Of a DNA stretch of 64,000 nt, positions 24,253 to 33,164 are shown in pieces (the first letter of the stretch is position 1; each line of letters begins with the position of its first letter). The translations under genes were made by a program, and so were the position numbers. Under the pieces are notes generated by a model. The model did no database searches and was not told the DNA's origin. It saw nothing but the letters and a program-made list of their open reading frames with translations. Source of the stretch: Chryseobacterium sp. c4a (GTDB lineage: Bacteria > Bacteroidota > Bacteroidia > Flavobacteriales > Weeksellaceae); NCBI RefSeq assembly GCF_009900745.1, contig NZ_WXVU01000001.1:248001-312000 (forward strand), in the 5' to 3' direction.

Positions 24253-25143
24253 TTATTGACAAGTTTGTTTATAATCATCAATGAGCTTTTTATACATTTT
24301 AGTATATAGCTCAGTTTTGTAATGCATATTGATTTTTGCGGCTTCTGCACCTTTTTTTCCTTTAACTAAAGCCTTTCTTTCAGCATCAGATTCCTTTTTA
24401 TTTTCTTTGAAGGTCTTATTGGAAAAATAATCGTTTTTTCTTGCTTCATCTACCTTTTTCAAAAACTCAGGACAATCGGCACCAGCAATTTCGTACGCTT
24501 TATAAAACTTTTTATAGAGCGTTTTCATATTAAATAGAGCCAATGGACTTAATGAGCTAAAATCTACAGGTGCAACTGCAACCGTTTCATTGGGTTTACT
24601 AAGGTAAATCATGACATACATCAACTGGCAAGTATCTTCGTTTCCGTCAAATCCTGTAGCAAAGTTATTTCCAAAATTTGCTCTGCATGTCATGCTTCTG
24701 TAACCATAGAGGTTGATCGGGCCTTTTTCCATTAGAGGAAGCATTAATACTTTCCCTTTTGATTCCATTTCCAAATCATTATTGATTTCCTTTACAACTC
24801 GCTTATCCAGTTGAAACGTCTCATTAGTATCCTCGTTGGTATAAATAAGACTTTTAATGTCTGATACCGGAACCAGTTGTATATTTTTATCATCCTTAGA
24901 TGATTTGAATTTGACTTCTTTTCTGTCTAAATGAGCATTTTTCTCGCTGTTTCCTCCTATAAATTGAAAAGTAGCAACATCCGGAAGCATAAAATCCTGA
25001 GCAAATCCTTTTTTGGTACTTCCATCCTCCATAAGAATTTCAATAGGGAGGAAATCTCTTTTGCCCGTGTAAAATTGTAATGATTGGGCACATAGAGTAG
25101 GAGCTGTTGCAATAAACAGCAATAATGCAGTAAGTTTTTTCAT
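24253..25143 (-). CDS. Hypothetical exported protein
   Basis: The protein has 296 residues with a signal peptide ending near LCAQ. The N-terminal half is strand-rich and includes an LPIEILMEDGSTKKGFAQDF segment that resembles a small barrel. Two cysteine-containing stretches (SMTCRANFG; NEDTCQLMYV) may form a disulfide. The C-terminal third is a highly charged helix (KTFKENKKESDAERKALVKG) and ends KLIDDYKQTCQ. No family was recognised. It lies 19 bases after the M1 metallopeptidase gene in the same orientation and ends at a strong terminator, so the two are likely co-transcribed. Confidence 0.65.
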   Translation of the reverse strand: MKKLTALLLFIATAPTLCAQSLQFYTGKRDFLPIEILMEDGSTKKGFAQDFMLPDVATFQFIGGNSEKNAHLDRKEVKFKSSKDDKNIQLVPVSDIKSLIYTNEDTNETFQLDKRVVKEINNDLEMESKGKVLMLPLMEKGPINLYGYRSMTCRANFGNNFATGFDGNEDTCQLMYVMIYLSKPNETVAVAPVDFSSLSPLALFNMKTLYKKFYKAYEIAGADCPEFLKKVDEARKNDYFSNKTFKENKKESDAERKALVKGKKGAEAAKINMHYKTELYTKMYKKLIDDYKQTCQ

Positions 25144-25162
25144 GGTTATTGTTAAGATTGTA

Positions 25163-27547
25163 TTAGCTTTTTCCTGCCGCCTGCATTGGGTTTACCTTTC
25201 CGTTTGAACTTCCTCTTGCGGAGTTCCCTTCTTGTTTTTGTTTAAAGAGTTGGAATTTTGAAGTCTCACCACCAGAACCATTGCTTGTCCATAAATTATT
25301 GGTAGTATCAATATCAGCTGTTTCTCTCATTGGGTCTAGCTGAATTGATTTTAACTTCTTGTCAAAATAATAAGTTTTAGAAACTTTTTGTTCGTTCAAT
25401 CTCCAGATTTGTGCAGAGGATTTATCATATAATTTTGAACCATCTTCAAAGGTGAATTCAAGGATGATAGGCATTACCAATCCGCCTTTGTTTAGGAAGT
25501 CTATCTGATAAGCAGTAATGTTTTTGAATTTCTCTTTATCCTTAGCATCTAAAGGAAGAGTAGCATCTACTTTAGAAGTAAATTCTTTAGTGTTTATTTT
25601 TTCCTGGCCTCTGTCATATCGGTAATAAAAGTCTTGTGCTTCTTTATCCTGATCAACATAGAATGTAATATTCTTATCTTCCCTGTTTCTGATTTTCGAA
25701 AGATCTTCAAAACTGCTTACCAAAGGTTTATCCACCTGATACTTTACTTCAGTAGCTGCTTTTGGATCTGTATCAAGATTTGGGATTGCTACGGTTACTT
25801 TATCAATGGCAATATCTACAGGGTCTGTTCCATAGAACCATCCTCTCCAGAACCAGTCAAGGTCTTCGCCGCTGGCATCTTCCATGGTACGGAAAAGATC
25901 CGCAGGTTCAGGATGTTTGAAAGCCCATCTTTTAGCATAAGTTTTAAAAGCTTTATCAAAAAGTTCTCTTCCCATAATAGTTTCACGAAGAATATTCAAT
26001 CCTGTAGCAGGTTTTGAATAAGCATTCGGGCCATATTGAACAATATTTTCCGAGTTACTCATGATTGGCTCAAGTTGATCTTTCGGAAGTTTCATATAAT
26101 CTACAATTGTCCATGCCGGGCCTCTTTTTGAAGGGAATTTGTTGTCCCACTTTTCTTCCGTAAGATATTCTGTGAAAGTATTTAGCCCTTCATCCATCCA
26201 TGCCCATTGTCTTTCGTCAGAATTAATGATCATTGGAAAGAAGTTGTGTCCTACTTCATGGATAATTACTCCGATCATTCCGTTTTTAGTTCCTTCAGAA
26301 TAAGTTCCGTCTTTTTCTGTTCTTCCGAAATTGAAACAGATCATTGGATATTCCATTCCACTGGCAGCTTCTACAGACTGAGCCACTGGGTATGGATAAG
26401 GAATGGTAAATTCGGAGTACGTTTTAATGGTATGAGCTACAGCTTTTGTGGAAAACTTTCTGTAAAGTCCGTAAGATTCCTTAGGGTAAAAGCTCATTGC
26501 CATTACTTTATTATTGTTTTCAGGAATGGTAACACGCATTCCGTCCCAAACAAATTTTCTTGAAGAAGTCCATGCAAAATCTCTTACATCATTCGCTTCG
26601 AAAACCCAGGTTTTTCTTTGTTTTGAATGATTCTTTTCTGCTTTTTTAGCTTCATCTAAGGTGACGATTTCTATAGGTTCAGAAGCATTTTCTGCTTTTC
26701 TATATCTCGAAAGCTGATCGGATGTTAATACCTGATCATAATTTTTACATTCTCCCGTTCCTCCTACAATATGATCTGCAGGGACATTCATAGAAACTTT
26801 AAAGTTTCCGAAAACCAAAGCAAATTCCCCTCTTCCTGTGAACTGATGGTTTTGCCAGCCCTGGAAATCACTGTATACACACATTCTTGGATACCATTGA
26901 GTCATGGTGTACAGATCATTACCATCTTCAGGGAAGTTTTCATAACCACCACGGCCGCCCATCTTCATTCTGTTGGAAATATTGTAGTTCCAGTCTACTT
27001 TGAAAACGAATTTTTCTCCCTTTTTCAAAGCTTTTGGAAGATCAATACGCATCATGGTTTTGTTGACAGTATATTTTAGAGGTGTTCCTGAAGCATCCGT
27101 TACTTTTTCCAGAATGACTCCATAACCGTTATCCTTTACAGGAAGTTCCGTTACCTTAAGCTGCTGATCTGTTGTAGAAGGACGAAGGATTGATGAAGTA
27201 TCATATCCCGCATTCCTTATACTTGAATGCTCGTTTTCATCCAACTGAAGCCAGATATAATCCAGTTCATCAGGAGAATTGTTGTAATAGGTAACCGTTT
27301 CCGATCCTTTCAGATTTCTTTTATCCTCATCAAGGAAGGCGGTAATGTTGTAATCAGCTCTGTTTTGCCAGTAGGCGTGTCCTGGCGCTCCGGAAGCTGT
27401 TCTGTAGATATTGGGTGTTGGTAGAATAGTTCCCAGTTGCTCAAACTTGTTTCCATGATTGCTGCCCGGGTTATTCTGAATATTTTGTGCGGTGAAACCT
27501 GTATATGCAAATACAGAAAGTGAAAGTATAACAACTTTTAGTTTCAT
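25163..27547 (-). CDS. M1-family metallopeptidase, exported
   Basis: The protein has 794 residues with a signal peptide ending FTAQ. The zinc site is H430-E431-x-x-H434 in IIHEVGHNFFPM, with the third ligand Glu453 in WAWMDEGLNTF, 18 residues after the second His. The gluzincin M1 pattern is therefore complete. The upstream GMEYPM motif (residues 398-402) corresponds to the GxMEN exopeptidase motif in altered form. A beta-sandwich N-domain precedes, and a C-terminal domain follows with an Asn/Gly-rich tail. It is probably an envelope aminopeptidase. It is followed by a hypothetical exported gene and preceded by HupE 67 bases away, all on the minus strand. Confidence 0.93.
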   Translation of the reverse strand: MKLKVVILSLSVFAYTGFTAQNIQNNPGSNHGNKFEQLGTILPTPNIYRTASGAPGHAYWQNRADYNITAFLDEDKRNLKGSETVTYYNNSPDELDYIWLQLDENEHSSIRNAGYDTSSILRPSTTDQQLKVTELPVKDNGYGVILEKVTDASGTPLKYTVNKTMMRIDLPKALKKGEKFVFKVDWNYNISNRMKMGGRGGYENFPEDGNDLYTMTQWYPRMCVYSDFQGWQNHQFTGRGEFALVFGNFKVSMNVPADHIVGGTGECKNYDQVLTSDQLSRYRKAENASEPIEIVTLDEAKKAEKNHSKQRKTWVFEANDVRDFAWTSSRKFVWDGMRVTIPENNNKVMAMSFYPKESYGLYRKFSTKAVAHTIKTYSEFTIPYPYPVAQSVEAASGMEYPMICFNFGRTEKDGTYSEGTKNGMIGVIIHEVGHNFFPMIINSDERQWAWMDEGLNTFTEYLTEEKWDNKFPSKRGPAWTIVDYMKLPKDQLEPIMSNSENIVQYGPNAYSKPATGLNILRETIMGRELFDKAFKTYAKRWAFKHPEPADLFRTMEDASGEDLDWFWRGWFYGTDPVDIAIDKVTVAIPNLDTDPKAATEVKYQVDKPLVSSFEDLSKIRNREDKNITFYVDQDKEAQDFYYRYDRGQEKINTKEFTSKVDATLPLDAKDKEKFKNITAYQIDFLNKGGLVMPIILEFTFEDGSKLYDKSSAQIWRLNEQKVSKTYYFDKKLKSIQLDPMRETADIDTTNNLWTSNGSGGETSKFQLFKQKQEGNSARGSSNGKVNPMQAAGKS

Positions 27548-27614
27548 AACCGAAATGATTTAATAATTATCAAAGATAGTAATAAGCTGTTGAAAAAATG
27601 AAAATATTTCACGT

Positions 27615-28196
27615 TTAGAAAGGAATTCTTTCCAAAGTCATTTTTAAGGATAGTGCAAAGACTCCGGATGAGACAAACAGAATCCAATCTTTCTTATTTA
27701 CCTTAAAAATAGTAAGCAGAATAAACAATAATATAAGGATAGCACTCACAATGACGATTTGCCCTAATTCTAATCCGATATTAAAGCCTAATAGTGGAAC
27801 AGCAATGCTTTGGCTTTTAGCAATCATCACTCTGGCTGTATTGGCAAATCCCATTCCATGAACCAATCCAAAGATGAGTGCCAGGTAGTAATTGGCCCGC
27901 ATTAATGTCTGTTTCTGGTTTTTCATAATGATATTATCCAGGGATGTCAGAACAATAGTGAGAGGAATTAAAAACTCAACCCAATCGGAAGGAACTCTGA
28001 AAACATCAAGAATACTTAATGCTAATGTAATCGAATGTCCAATGGTGAATGCGGTGACAAGGATCAGAATTTTTTTCCAATCACTATAAGAATAAACAGC
28101 GATCAGAGCCAAAACAAAAAGCTGATGATCTAAAGCATCCAGGGAAATAATGTGTTCCCATCCAAGGTTTAAATAAAATAGAAAATCCTGCATCAT
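27615..28196 (-). CDS. HupE/UreJ-family membrane protein
   Basis: The protein has 193 residues from the first of two adjacent ATGs (complement 28194-28196). A longer reading with 16 extra residues would extend across the divergent promoter and is not favoured. Features include GWEHIISLDALDHQLF at the N-terminus, FTIGHSITLALS, FGLVHGMGFA and GFNIGLELGQ, the metal-binding histidine pattern of HupE/UreJ. Six or seven transmembrane helices are expected. Characterised relatives take up nickel or cobalt for hydrogenase or urease; neither enzyme is in the window. It is divergent from the DUF6702 gene over a shared inverted repeat. Confidence 0.88.
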   Translation of the reverse strand: MMQDFLFYLNLGWEHIISLDALDHQLFVLALIAVYSYSDWKKILILVTAFTIGHSITLALSILDVFRVPSDWVEFLIPLTIVLTSLDNIIMKNQKQTLMRANYYLALIFGLVHGMGFANTARVMIAKSQSIAVPLLGFNIGLELGQIVIVSAILILLFILLTIFKVNKKDWILFVSSGVFALSLKMTLERIPF

Positions 28197-28206
28197 AAAG
28201 TAAAAT

Positions 28207-28247
28207 ATAATGCGTACGAAAATAATGATTAATTTCGTACACATTAT
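28207..28247. promoter_or_regulatory. 15-base inverted repeat in HupE/DUF6702 intergenic region
   Basis: ATAATGCGTACGAAA (28207-28221) and TTTCGTACACATTAT (28233-28247) match at 14 of 15 positions with an 11-base spacer. It lies exactly between the divergent genes, so it is probably an operator controlling both, or overlapping promoters. Confidence 0.6.
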
Positions 28248-28251
28248 TTAA

Positions 28252-28764
28252 ATGTCAGGGTTTATGAAGAAATTATGGCTGTTTTTGCTCCCGATTGTTT
28301 TTTTACTGTCTTTTACTACTGCGTGGCACCCTTATCATGTAGGTTCTGTGGAGATCAACTATAGTTCTAAGTCTAAAACATTTGAAGTCACAGGCAGATT
28401 TTTCCTTGATGATCTTGAGAATGGTCTTGGAAAAAAATATGGTGGAACTTTTCATTTCAATGATGATAAATATAAAGTAAAGCTTAATGAAGCATTACAA
28501 AAATATTGTCAGGAATATTTTAAATTAAAGACAGATAATAAGTTTCTTAAAGTAAATTATGTGGGCTATGAGGAGGATCAGGAATCTGTAAATGTCTATA
28601 TGGAATCTGAACCTGTTGCCAATCCTAAAAAAGTAGAAACTGCCGTAAGTTTTTTGTACAATCTTTTCGATGATCAGATTAATATTGTTCACATTATTGT
28701 TAACGGAGACCGAAAAAGTGAAAAATTGACATATCCGAACCGTTATCTCTATAAACAGTTCTAA
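28252..28764 (+). CDS. DUF6702-family exported protein
   Basis: The protein has 170 residues from ATG 28252; a second ATG at 28264 (MKKLWLF) is equally plausible. The signal sequence ends near FTTAW, and the mature protein begins HPYHVGSVEINYSSKSKTFE, the typical opening of DUF6702 proteins of Bacteroidota. It continues with GRFFLDDLENGL, with a C-terminal YLYKQF. It is expected in the periplasm or outer membrane; biochemical function is not established. The divergent HupE/UreJ transporter and the inverted repeat between them suggest a metal-linked role, by association only. It overlaps the 3' end of the convergent acpH gene by 4 bases. Confidence 0.85.
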   Translation: MSGFMKKLWLFLLPIVFLLSFTTAWHPYHVGSVEINYSSKSKTFEVTGRFFLDDLENGLGKKYGGTFHFNDDKYKVKLNEALQKYCQEYFKLKTDNKFLKVNYVGYEEDQESVNVYMESEPVANPKKVETAVSFLYNLFDDQINIVHIIVNGDRKSEKLTYPNRYLYKQF

Positions 28765-29354
28765 TTATCCAGCTGAATCAGTGTGTTGATTCCTTTAGCA
28801 TGTGCTAATAAATCAGGAAAAAAATCATCATAACATTCCTGAAGGAAAGCTTTATTATTTAAAAAAGCCTCAAAAACGGGAATATCTTTATCCAGATATT
28901 TTGCTTTGTTCAAGACATTTTGAATACTGAATTTAATTCCCCAGTCTTCACGGTAATTGTAAAGCCAGTCATCCTGTTCCATTTTGATCAGCATTTTTTT
29001 GAAATTTTCCGGTAACCATTGTTTATGAGCGTTCAAAACGCTGTAAACCTTTAGGGAGTGAGCCTTCCATTCTGCTAAGGAATGCAGAGAAAGATCATTG
29101 GCAACAAAATAATCCATAGAAACATCTACAAATGCTCCGGCATAGAGTCTTACCAAAGGAGTAAAAACTTTTTTAGCTTCATGAATAGCAGGGTGGGAAT
29201 CGGTAAAAGTATCAATGGCTCTGTGTAAGGTAATTCCATCCTGAATTTCCTTTGGGAAGGAAAAACGATCTCGGTTTCGGATAAAATCTTCCAAAAACTG
29301 GCCGACAATTTGTCCGTCAGTAAAAGTGAGAAAGGAATGAGCCAGATAATTCAT
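28761..29354 (-). CDS. acpH: Acyl carrier protein phosphodiesterase
   Basis: The protein has 197 residues. AcpH hydrolyses the phosphopantetheine prosthetic group from holo-ACP. The N-terminus MNYLAHSFLTFTDGQIVGQF, then the HD-like segment ITLHRAIDTFTDSHP with its conserved histidines and aspartates, and AGAFVDVSMDYFVANDL follow the AcpH family. No signal peptide; cytoplasmic. Its ATG overlaps the stop of the VanW-family gene (ATGA), the second such overlap in this three-gene unit. It converges with DUF6702, sharing 4 bases at the 3' end. Confidence 0.92.
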   Translation of the reverse strand: MNYLAHSFLTFTDGQIVGQFLEDFIRNRDRFSFPKEIQDGITLHRAIDTFTDSHPAIHEAKKVFTPLVRLYAGAFVDVSMDYFVANDLSLHSLAEWKAHSLKVYSVLNAHKQWLPENFKKMLIKMEQDDWLYNYREDWGIKFSIQNVLNKAKYLDKDIPVFEAFLNNKAFLQECYDDFFPDLLAHAKGINTLIQLDN

Positions 29355-30058
29355 AAACGAATATAAAAATTTTTAAACAAAGTTTGGCCATTACTTAGCG
29401 TTTCTACCCAAACCCCTTTTTCAATTTCATGGTATTTAAATTCAATCTCATTTAAAATTACTTTCTCGGGGGTAATAAGGCTGAGATGCAATTCATCATC
29501 GTTGATAAGACACTTCAACTGAATAGGAAATGAAAAAGAGTTCTGAATTTGAAGGTCTTTATAGCCATAAACTACCGTACAATCCGAACCCAAAGGAGTA
29601 AAACGTTCATCTTCTTTATAAATATCCATTGAATGTGGATATCTTTCCAAAATCTTTAATCCCGATTGAAGTGATACATAATAGAGAATAGACGAGAACT
29701 GGCAGATTCCACCACCAAAATCGCTTGAAATAGTACTGTTGATGAGGTTTCGACCTTCTTTAAAATTGTTTTTTTTATTAGGTTTTCCAATCATCTTCCA
29801 GAAAGAAAACACCTCACCAGGATGGATGACCAGATTATTGATTTTACTCCCAACTACTTTTAAATTGTGAATTTTATTATGATGAAAAGATCCGTTTTTA
29901 ATAATCTGCCGGAGTTGAACTGAATGTTCTCCGATATGTTCCGAGCAATATTCCTTAGGATAAGTAGGCTTGTTTCTTTGTTCATGAAGATATCGCTGCA
30001 AAAGTTTTATCTGCAGTTTCCACGAATGAGGAATCCAATTTTTCAGTTGCTGTTTCAT
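29351..30058 (-). CDS. VanW-family protein
   Basis: The protein has 235 residues from the ATG complementary to 30056-30058, chosen because it overlaps the methyltransferase stop as ATGA; a start 19 codons earlier is possible. The VanW core is visible: KVVGSKINNLVIHPGEVFSF, the glycine-rich SSDFGGGICQFSSILYY with its Cys, YPHSMDIY, and DCTVVYGYKDLQIQN. VanW proteins occur in vancomycin clusters and widely elsewhere; the activity is unknown. It is tightly coupled to a SAM methyltransferase upstream and to AcpH downstream. Confidence 0.88.
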   Translation of the reverse strand: MKQQLKNWIPHSWKLQIKLLQRYLHEQRNKPTYPKEYCSEHIGEHSVQLRQIIKNGSFHHNKIHNLKVVGSKINNLVIHPGEVFSFWKMIGKPNKKNNFKEGRNLINSTISSDFGGGICQFSSILYYVSLQSGLKILERYPHSMDIYKEDERFTPLGSDCTVVYGYKDLQIQNSFSFPIQLKCLINDDELHLSLITPEKVILNEIEFKYHEIEKGVWVETLSNGQTLFKNFYIRL

Positions 30059-30726
30059 CTCTTTTCCAAAACACAAATGTGATACGAAGCCCATTTTTTC
30101 AGAAAAGTGCGGCAAAGAAAATTATCCAATGGCAGAAAGAATTTTCTTATGGCTTTAGGGATTCTGTGGATGGGAAAGAATAATACTCCGGTTGTATTTG
30201 TAATATTCCATTGATCTTTAGAAAGCTCTGCAATATCCGAAATAGAAAAACTATTGCCGGCATGCCATTCTTCTTGAGGAGAAATTGTTTTTTTTCGGCT
30301 TTTTACAGGATGATCAAATATTAAAATCCCATGCTTGTCTAATTTTTGATAACACTCATTTAAAAATGCTTTTGTTTCCTCCTGATTCTGGTGCATGATA
30401 ACATGGAAGCAGAAGATACATTCAAACTTTTCATGAAAAGGTATTCCCGAAATTTCACCTACAGCCAATTTTTTTTCAGGATATTTTTCACGGGCAATAT
30501 TCAGCATATTTTCACTAAAATCTGTTCCATGGGTAGCAAAGTTCAATAGTCTGCCAGTTCCACAGCCAAGATCCAAAACTTTTGTATACTTTTTATTCTT
30601 AAAAAAAGAAGTTAGAAAAATTCTTTCCTGTTGGTCAATATATTTCCCATAAGAGTTTCCGAATCGGTTCTCATCATAAGATTCAGCGAGATTGCTGTAA
30701 TATTCTAGAATACTTGTTTTCATCAT
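30055..30726 (-). CDS. Class I SAM-dependent methyltransferase
   Basis: The protein has 223 residues beginning with two Met codons. Motif I is TKVLDLGCGTGRLLNFAT (around residue 50), followed by the acidic strand KLAVGEISGIPF and FECIFCFHVIMHQ (motif IV region). The substrate-binding C-terminal part, with its aromatic residues (EEWHAGNSFSISDIAE), gives no indication of the acceptor. It is cytoplasmic. It is the first gene of a methyltransferase-VanW-AcpH unit linked by two 4-base overlaps, which suggests related or coordinated roles. Confidence 0.9.
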   Translation of the reverse strand: MMKTSILEYYSNLAESYDENRFGNSYGKYIDQQERIFLTSFFKNKKYTKVLDLGCGTGRLLNFATHGTDFSENMLNIAREKYPEKKLAVGEISGIPFHEKFECIFCFHVIMHQNQEETKAFLNECYQKLDKHGILIFDHPVKSRKKTISPQEEWHAGNSFSISDIAELSKDQWNITNTTGVLFFPIHRIPKAIRKFFLPLDNFLCRTFLKKWASYHICVLEKR

Positions 30727-30844
30727 TTGAAAAATCTTCGGTTAAGATCTTCAATTTTATTGATTCTTAGAATTTCTATTTTCTTTTTTTGATTTTTTCA
30801 AAAAAAACAACCTTAGAATTGTTTATCTGGTCGTTTTTATTATC

Positions 30845-32194
30845 TTAAAAAAGCCTTTCGTGGAAATCTTCAATTTTGCTTACCTCTTCAATCTTGATTC
30901 CAAATTTTCTTTTCGGAATTTTATTAAGATTGGAAACGAATATCTTTTCATACCCCAATTTCTCAGCTTCTGTAATTCTTTGTTCGACCTGAGCAATGGG
31001 ACGAATTTCTCCACTTAACCCAATTTCTCCAGCAAAGCAATAATGTTCTGAAATGGCTATATCTTCATTGGAAGAAAGAACAGAAGCAATAACAGCCAGA
31101 TCCAAAGCAGGATCATCCGTTTTTATTCCTCCGGTAATATTAAGGAAAACGTCTTTAGCTCCTAATTGGAATCCCGCTCTTTTTTCCAATACAGCCAGAA
31201 GCATATTCAGTCTTTTAGAATCAAATCCGGTACAGCTTCTTTGTGGAGTACCATACACAGCGGTACTTACCAGAGCTTGAATTTCCAGAAGCATAGGTCT
31301 GTTTCCTTCTAAGGTTACCGCAACAGAATTTCCGGAAAGTTCCTCGAATTTTTTTGTAATAAGGATTTCTGACGGATTTTTAATTTCCTTTAATCCCTGA
31401 GAGATCATTTCGTATATTCCAATTTCGGAAGTAGAACCAAAACGGTTTTTATTGGCTCTTAATAACCTGAAAAGATGATTTCGGTCGCCATCAAAATTTA
31501 AAACGACATCTACCATGTGTTCTAATACTTTCGGGCCTGCAATTTGACCGTCTTTGGTAATATGACCTACCAAAAAAACAGGAATGCTGTTTTCCTTAGC
31601 ATATTTAATGATCTCATTGGAGCATTCTCTGATTTGGGAAACTGTTCCTGGTGAACTTTCGATCAATTGAGACTGAAGGGTCTGAATAGAGTCGATAATC
31701 ATAAAATCAGGTTCTAGTTTTTTGGCTTCGTGAAGGATTTTTTCCAGCGATGTTTCTGTAAATAGAAAGCAATTTGGGTTTTGAATATCCGTTAATCTAT
31801 CTGCTCTCATTTTAATCTGAGAGGCACTTTCTTCCCCGGAAACATAGAATATTTTTTTCTTCATTTTTAAGGCAAGCTGAAGCAGAAGGGTAGATTTTCC
31901 GATTCCCGGTTCACCACCGATCAGAGTCACAGACCCTAAAACAATTCCGCCTCCCAGAACACGGTTCAGTTCTTCAGATGGAGTTTTTAGTCTTGGTTCT
32001 TCACTGGTTTCTACCTCAATGATATTGATGACATGTTGTTTGGTTTTTGAGAAAGGTACCGATTTGCTGTTCGGTTTTTCCACTACTTCTTCCACCAGAG
32101 TGTTCCATTGTCCACAATTTTTGCATTGTCCCATCCATTGGGAATATTGGGTTCCGCAGTTTTGACAGAAATATGCCGTTTTCAATTTTGCCAT
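30845..32194 (-). CDS. radA: DNA repair protein RadA
   Basis: The protein has 449 residues. RadA promotes branch migration in recombination repair. The N-terminal zinc finger has C10-x2-C13 and C24-x2-C27. Walker A is GGEPGIGKST (93-102), followed by KNRFGSTSEIGIYEM, the RadA-specific motif, and a Lon-like C-terminal domain (DVFLNITGGIKTDDPALDLAV and GEIGLSGEIRPIAQVEQRI). The domain order and length are normal. It stands alone on the minus strand, divergent from yceI. Confidence 0.97.
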   Translation of the reverse strand: MAKLKTAYFCQNCGTQYSQWMGQCKNCGQWNTLVEEVVEKPNSKSVPFSKTKQHVINIIEVETSEEPRLKTPSEELNRVLGGGIVLGSVTLIGGEPGIGKSTLLLQLALKMKKKIFYVSGEESASQIKMRADRLTDIQNPNCFLFTETSLEKILHEAKKLEPDFMIIDSIQTLQSQLIESSPGTVSQIRECSNEIIKYAKENSIPVFLVGHITKDGQIAGPKVLEHMVDVVLNFDGDRNHLFRLLRANKNRFGSTSEIGIYEMISQGLKEIKNPSEILITKKFEELSGNSVAVTLEGNRPMLLEIQALVSTAVYGTPQRSCTGFDSKRLNMLLAVLEKRAGFQLGAKDVFLNITGGIKTDDPALDLAVIASVLSSNEDIAISEHYCFAGEIGLSGEIRPIAQVEQRITEAEKLGYEKIFVSNLNKIPKRKFGIKIEEVSKIEDFHERLF

Positions 32195-32292
32195 ACTGCG
32201 AAGTTATAAAAAAAGCATTTTTTTTCCGAGATATAAATGCATTTAAATATCAAATAATAACATAGATCAACGATAGAAATATCTTTATATCT

Positions 32293-32300
32293 TAGCTTTG
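32293..32300 (+). promoter_or_regulatory. Candidate -7 box of yceI gene
   Basis: TAGCTTTG matches TAnnTTTG, 35 bases upstream of the ATG at 32336. Confidence 0.5.
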
Positions 32301-32335
32301 TTGAAATTAAAATATTAATGTAAAATATAATTACA

Positions 32336-32905
32336 ATGAAAAAACTATTTTTATCCTTCGTATTGGTTCTTTTTAGCACTTTCTCTTTTGCACAAAATAC
32401 TTGGAGTATAGATCAGATGCATTCTTCGGTAAACTTTACTGTTGAGCATATGGGAATCAGCTTCGTTCAGGGAAGATTTGATAAATTCACCGGAAGTTTG
32501 AAAACAAAAGGTAATAGTCTTGATAATGCAGTTTTTGATATCAGTATCCATCCTGAAAGTATTAATACAGGAGTGGAGATGAGAGATAAGCATCTTAAAA
32601 GCAAAGATTTTTTTGCTACAGAAGAATATAGTGAGATCAAATTTACAACAGCTTCTATTTCAAAAGAAAAAGATGGATCCTATGTATTTACAGGTAAACT
32701 AACGATTAAAGATGTTACTAAAGAAATTAGTGTTCCTGTGATATTAGGAGGTATTACAAAGAATAAGGAAGGGAAAGAGATTATGGGAATGCAGGCAAAA
32801 TTCTCTATCAGTCGTTTTGATTATGGGTTGAATTATGATCCTACAGCTGCTGGTATTGCTAAGCATGTAGAGATTACGACCTATCTTGAATTAGTTAAAA
32901 GATAA
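32336..32905 (+). CDS. YceI-family exported protein
   Basis: The protein has 189 residues with a signal peptide (MKKLFLSFVLVLFSTFSFAQ). The YceI lipocalin-like barrel is evident from WSIDQMHSSVNFTVEHMGIS, VQGRFDKFTGSLKT, MRDKHLKSKDFFATEEYSEI and LTIKDVTKEISVPV. Family members bind isoprenoid or other lipophilic molecules in the periplasm. It is monocistronic: it has its own -7 box and a strong terminator. No unusual feature. Confidence 0.95.
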   Translation: MKKLFLSFVLVLFSTFSFAQNTWSIDQMHSSVNFTVEHMGISFVQGRFDKFTGSLKTKGNSLDNAVFDISIHPESINTGVEMRDKHLKSKDFFATEEYSEIKFTTASISKEKDGSYVFTGKLTIKDVTKEISVPVILGGITKNKEGKEIMGMQAKFSISRFDYGLNYDPTAAGIAKHVEITTYLELVKR

Positions 32906-32926
32906 TTCGTATATAGATAAGTTTAA

Positions 32927-32960
32927 AAAAGTGGCTCTGGAGAAATTCAGAGCCACTTTT
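32927..32960 (+). terminator. Terminator of yceI
   Basis: AAAAGTGGCTCTG pairs perfectly with CAGAGCCACTTTT over 13 bases with an 8-base loop, ending in a T-run. Confidence 0.9.
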
Positions 32961-33118
32961 TTATATTTGAGAGCCTACTTTTGTTGAGAACTATTCTTAA
33001 AAATAAAAAGGAAGAGAATCGCTTTTTGCTGAGTGTTCCTTATTTAATACAGATAAAAAATTTAATGAGGGTTTATAGTTGTTTGAAGCACGTTTTCGTA
33101 TTTTCAAAATGTAAAAAA

Positions 33119-33149
33119 TTGCTTTGTATTTCTTTTTCCCATAACTTTG
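33119..33149 (+). promoter_or_regulatory. pyrG promoter
   Basis: TTG (33119-33121), 20 bases, TAACTTTG (33142-33149) fit the flavobacterial TTG-N17-23-TAnnTTTG consensus. It overlaps the alternative TTG start at 33147 and so supports ATG 33165 as the translation start. Confidence 0.65.
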
Positions 33150-33164
33150 CACAAACCTAATCTA

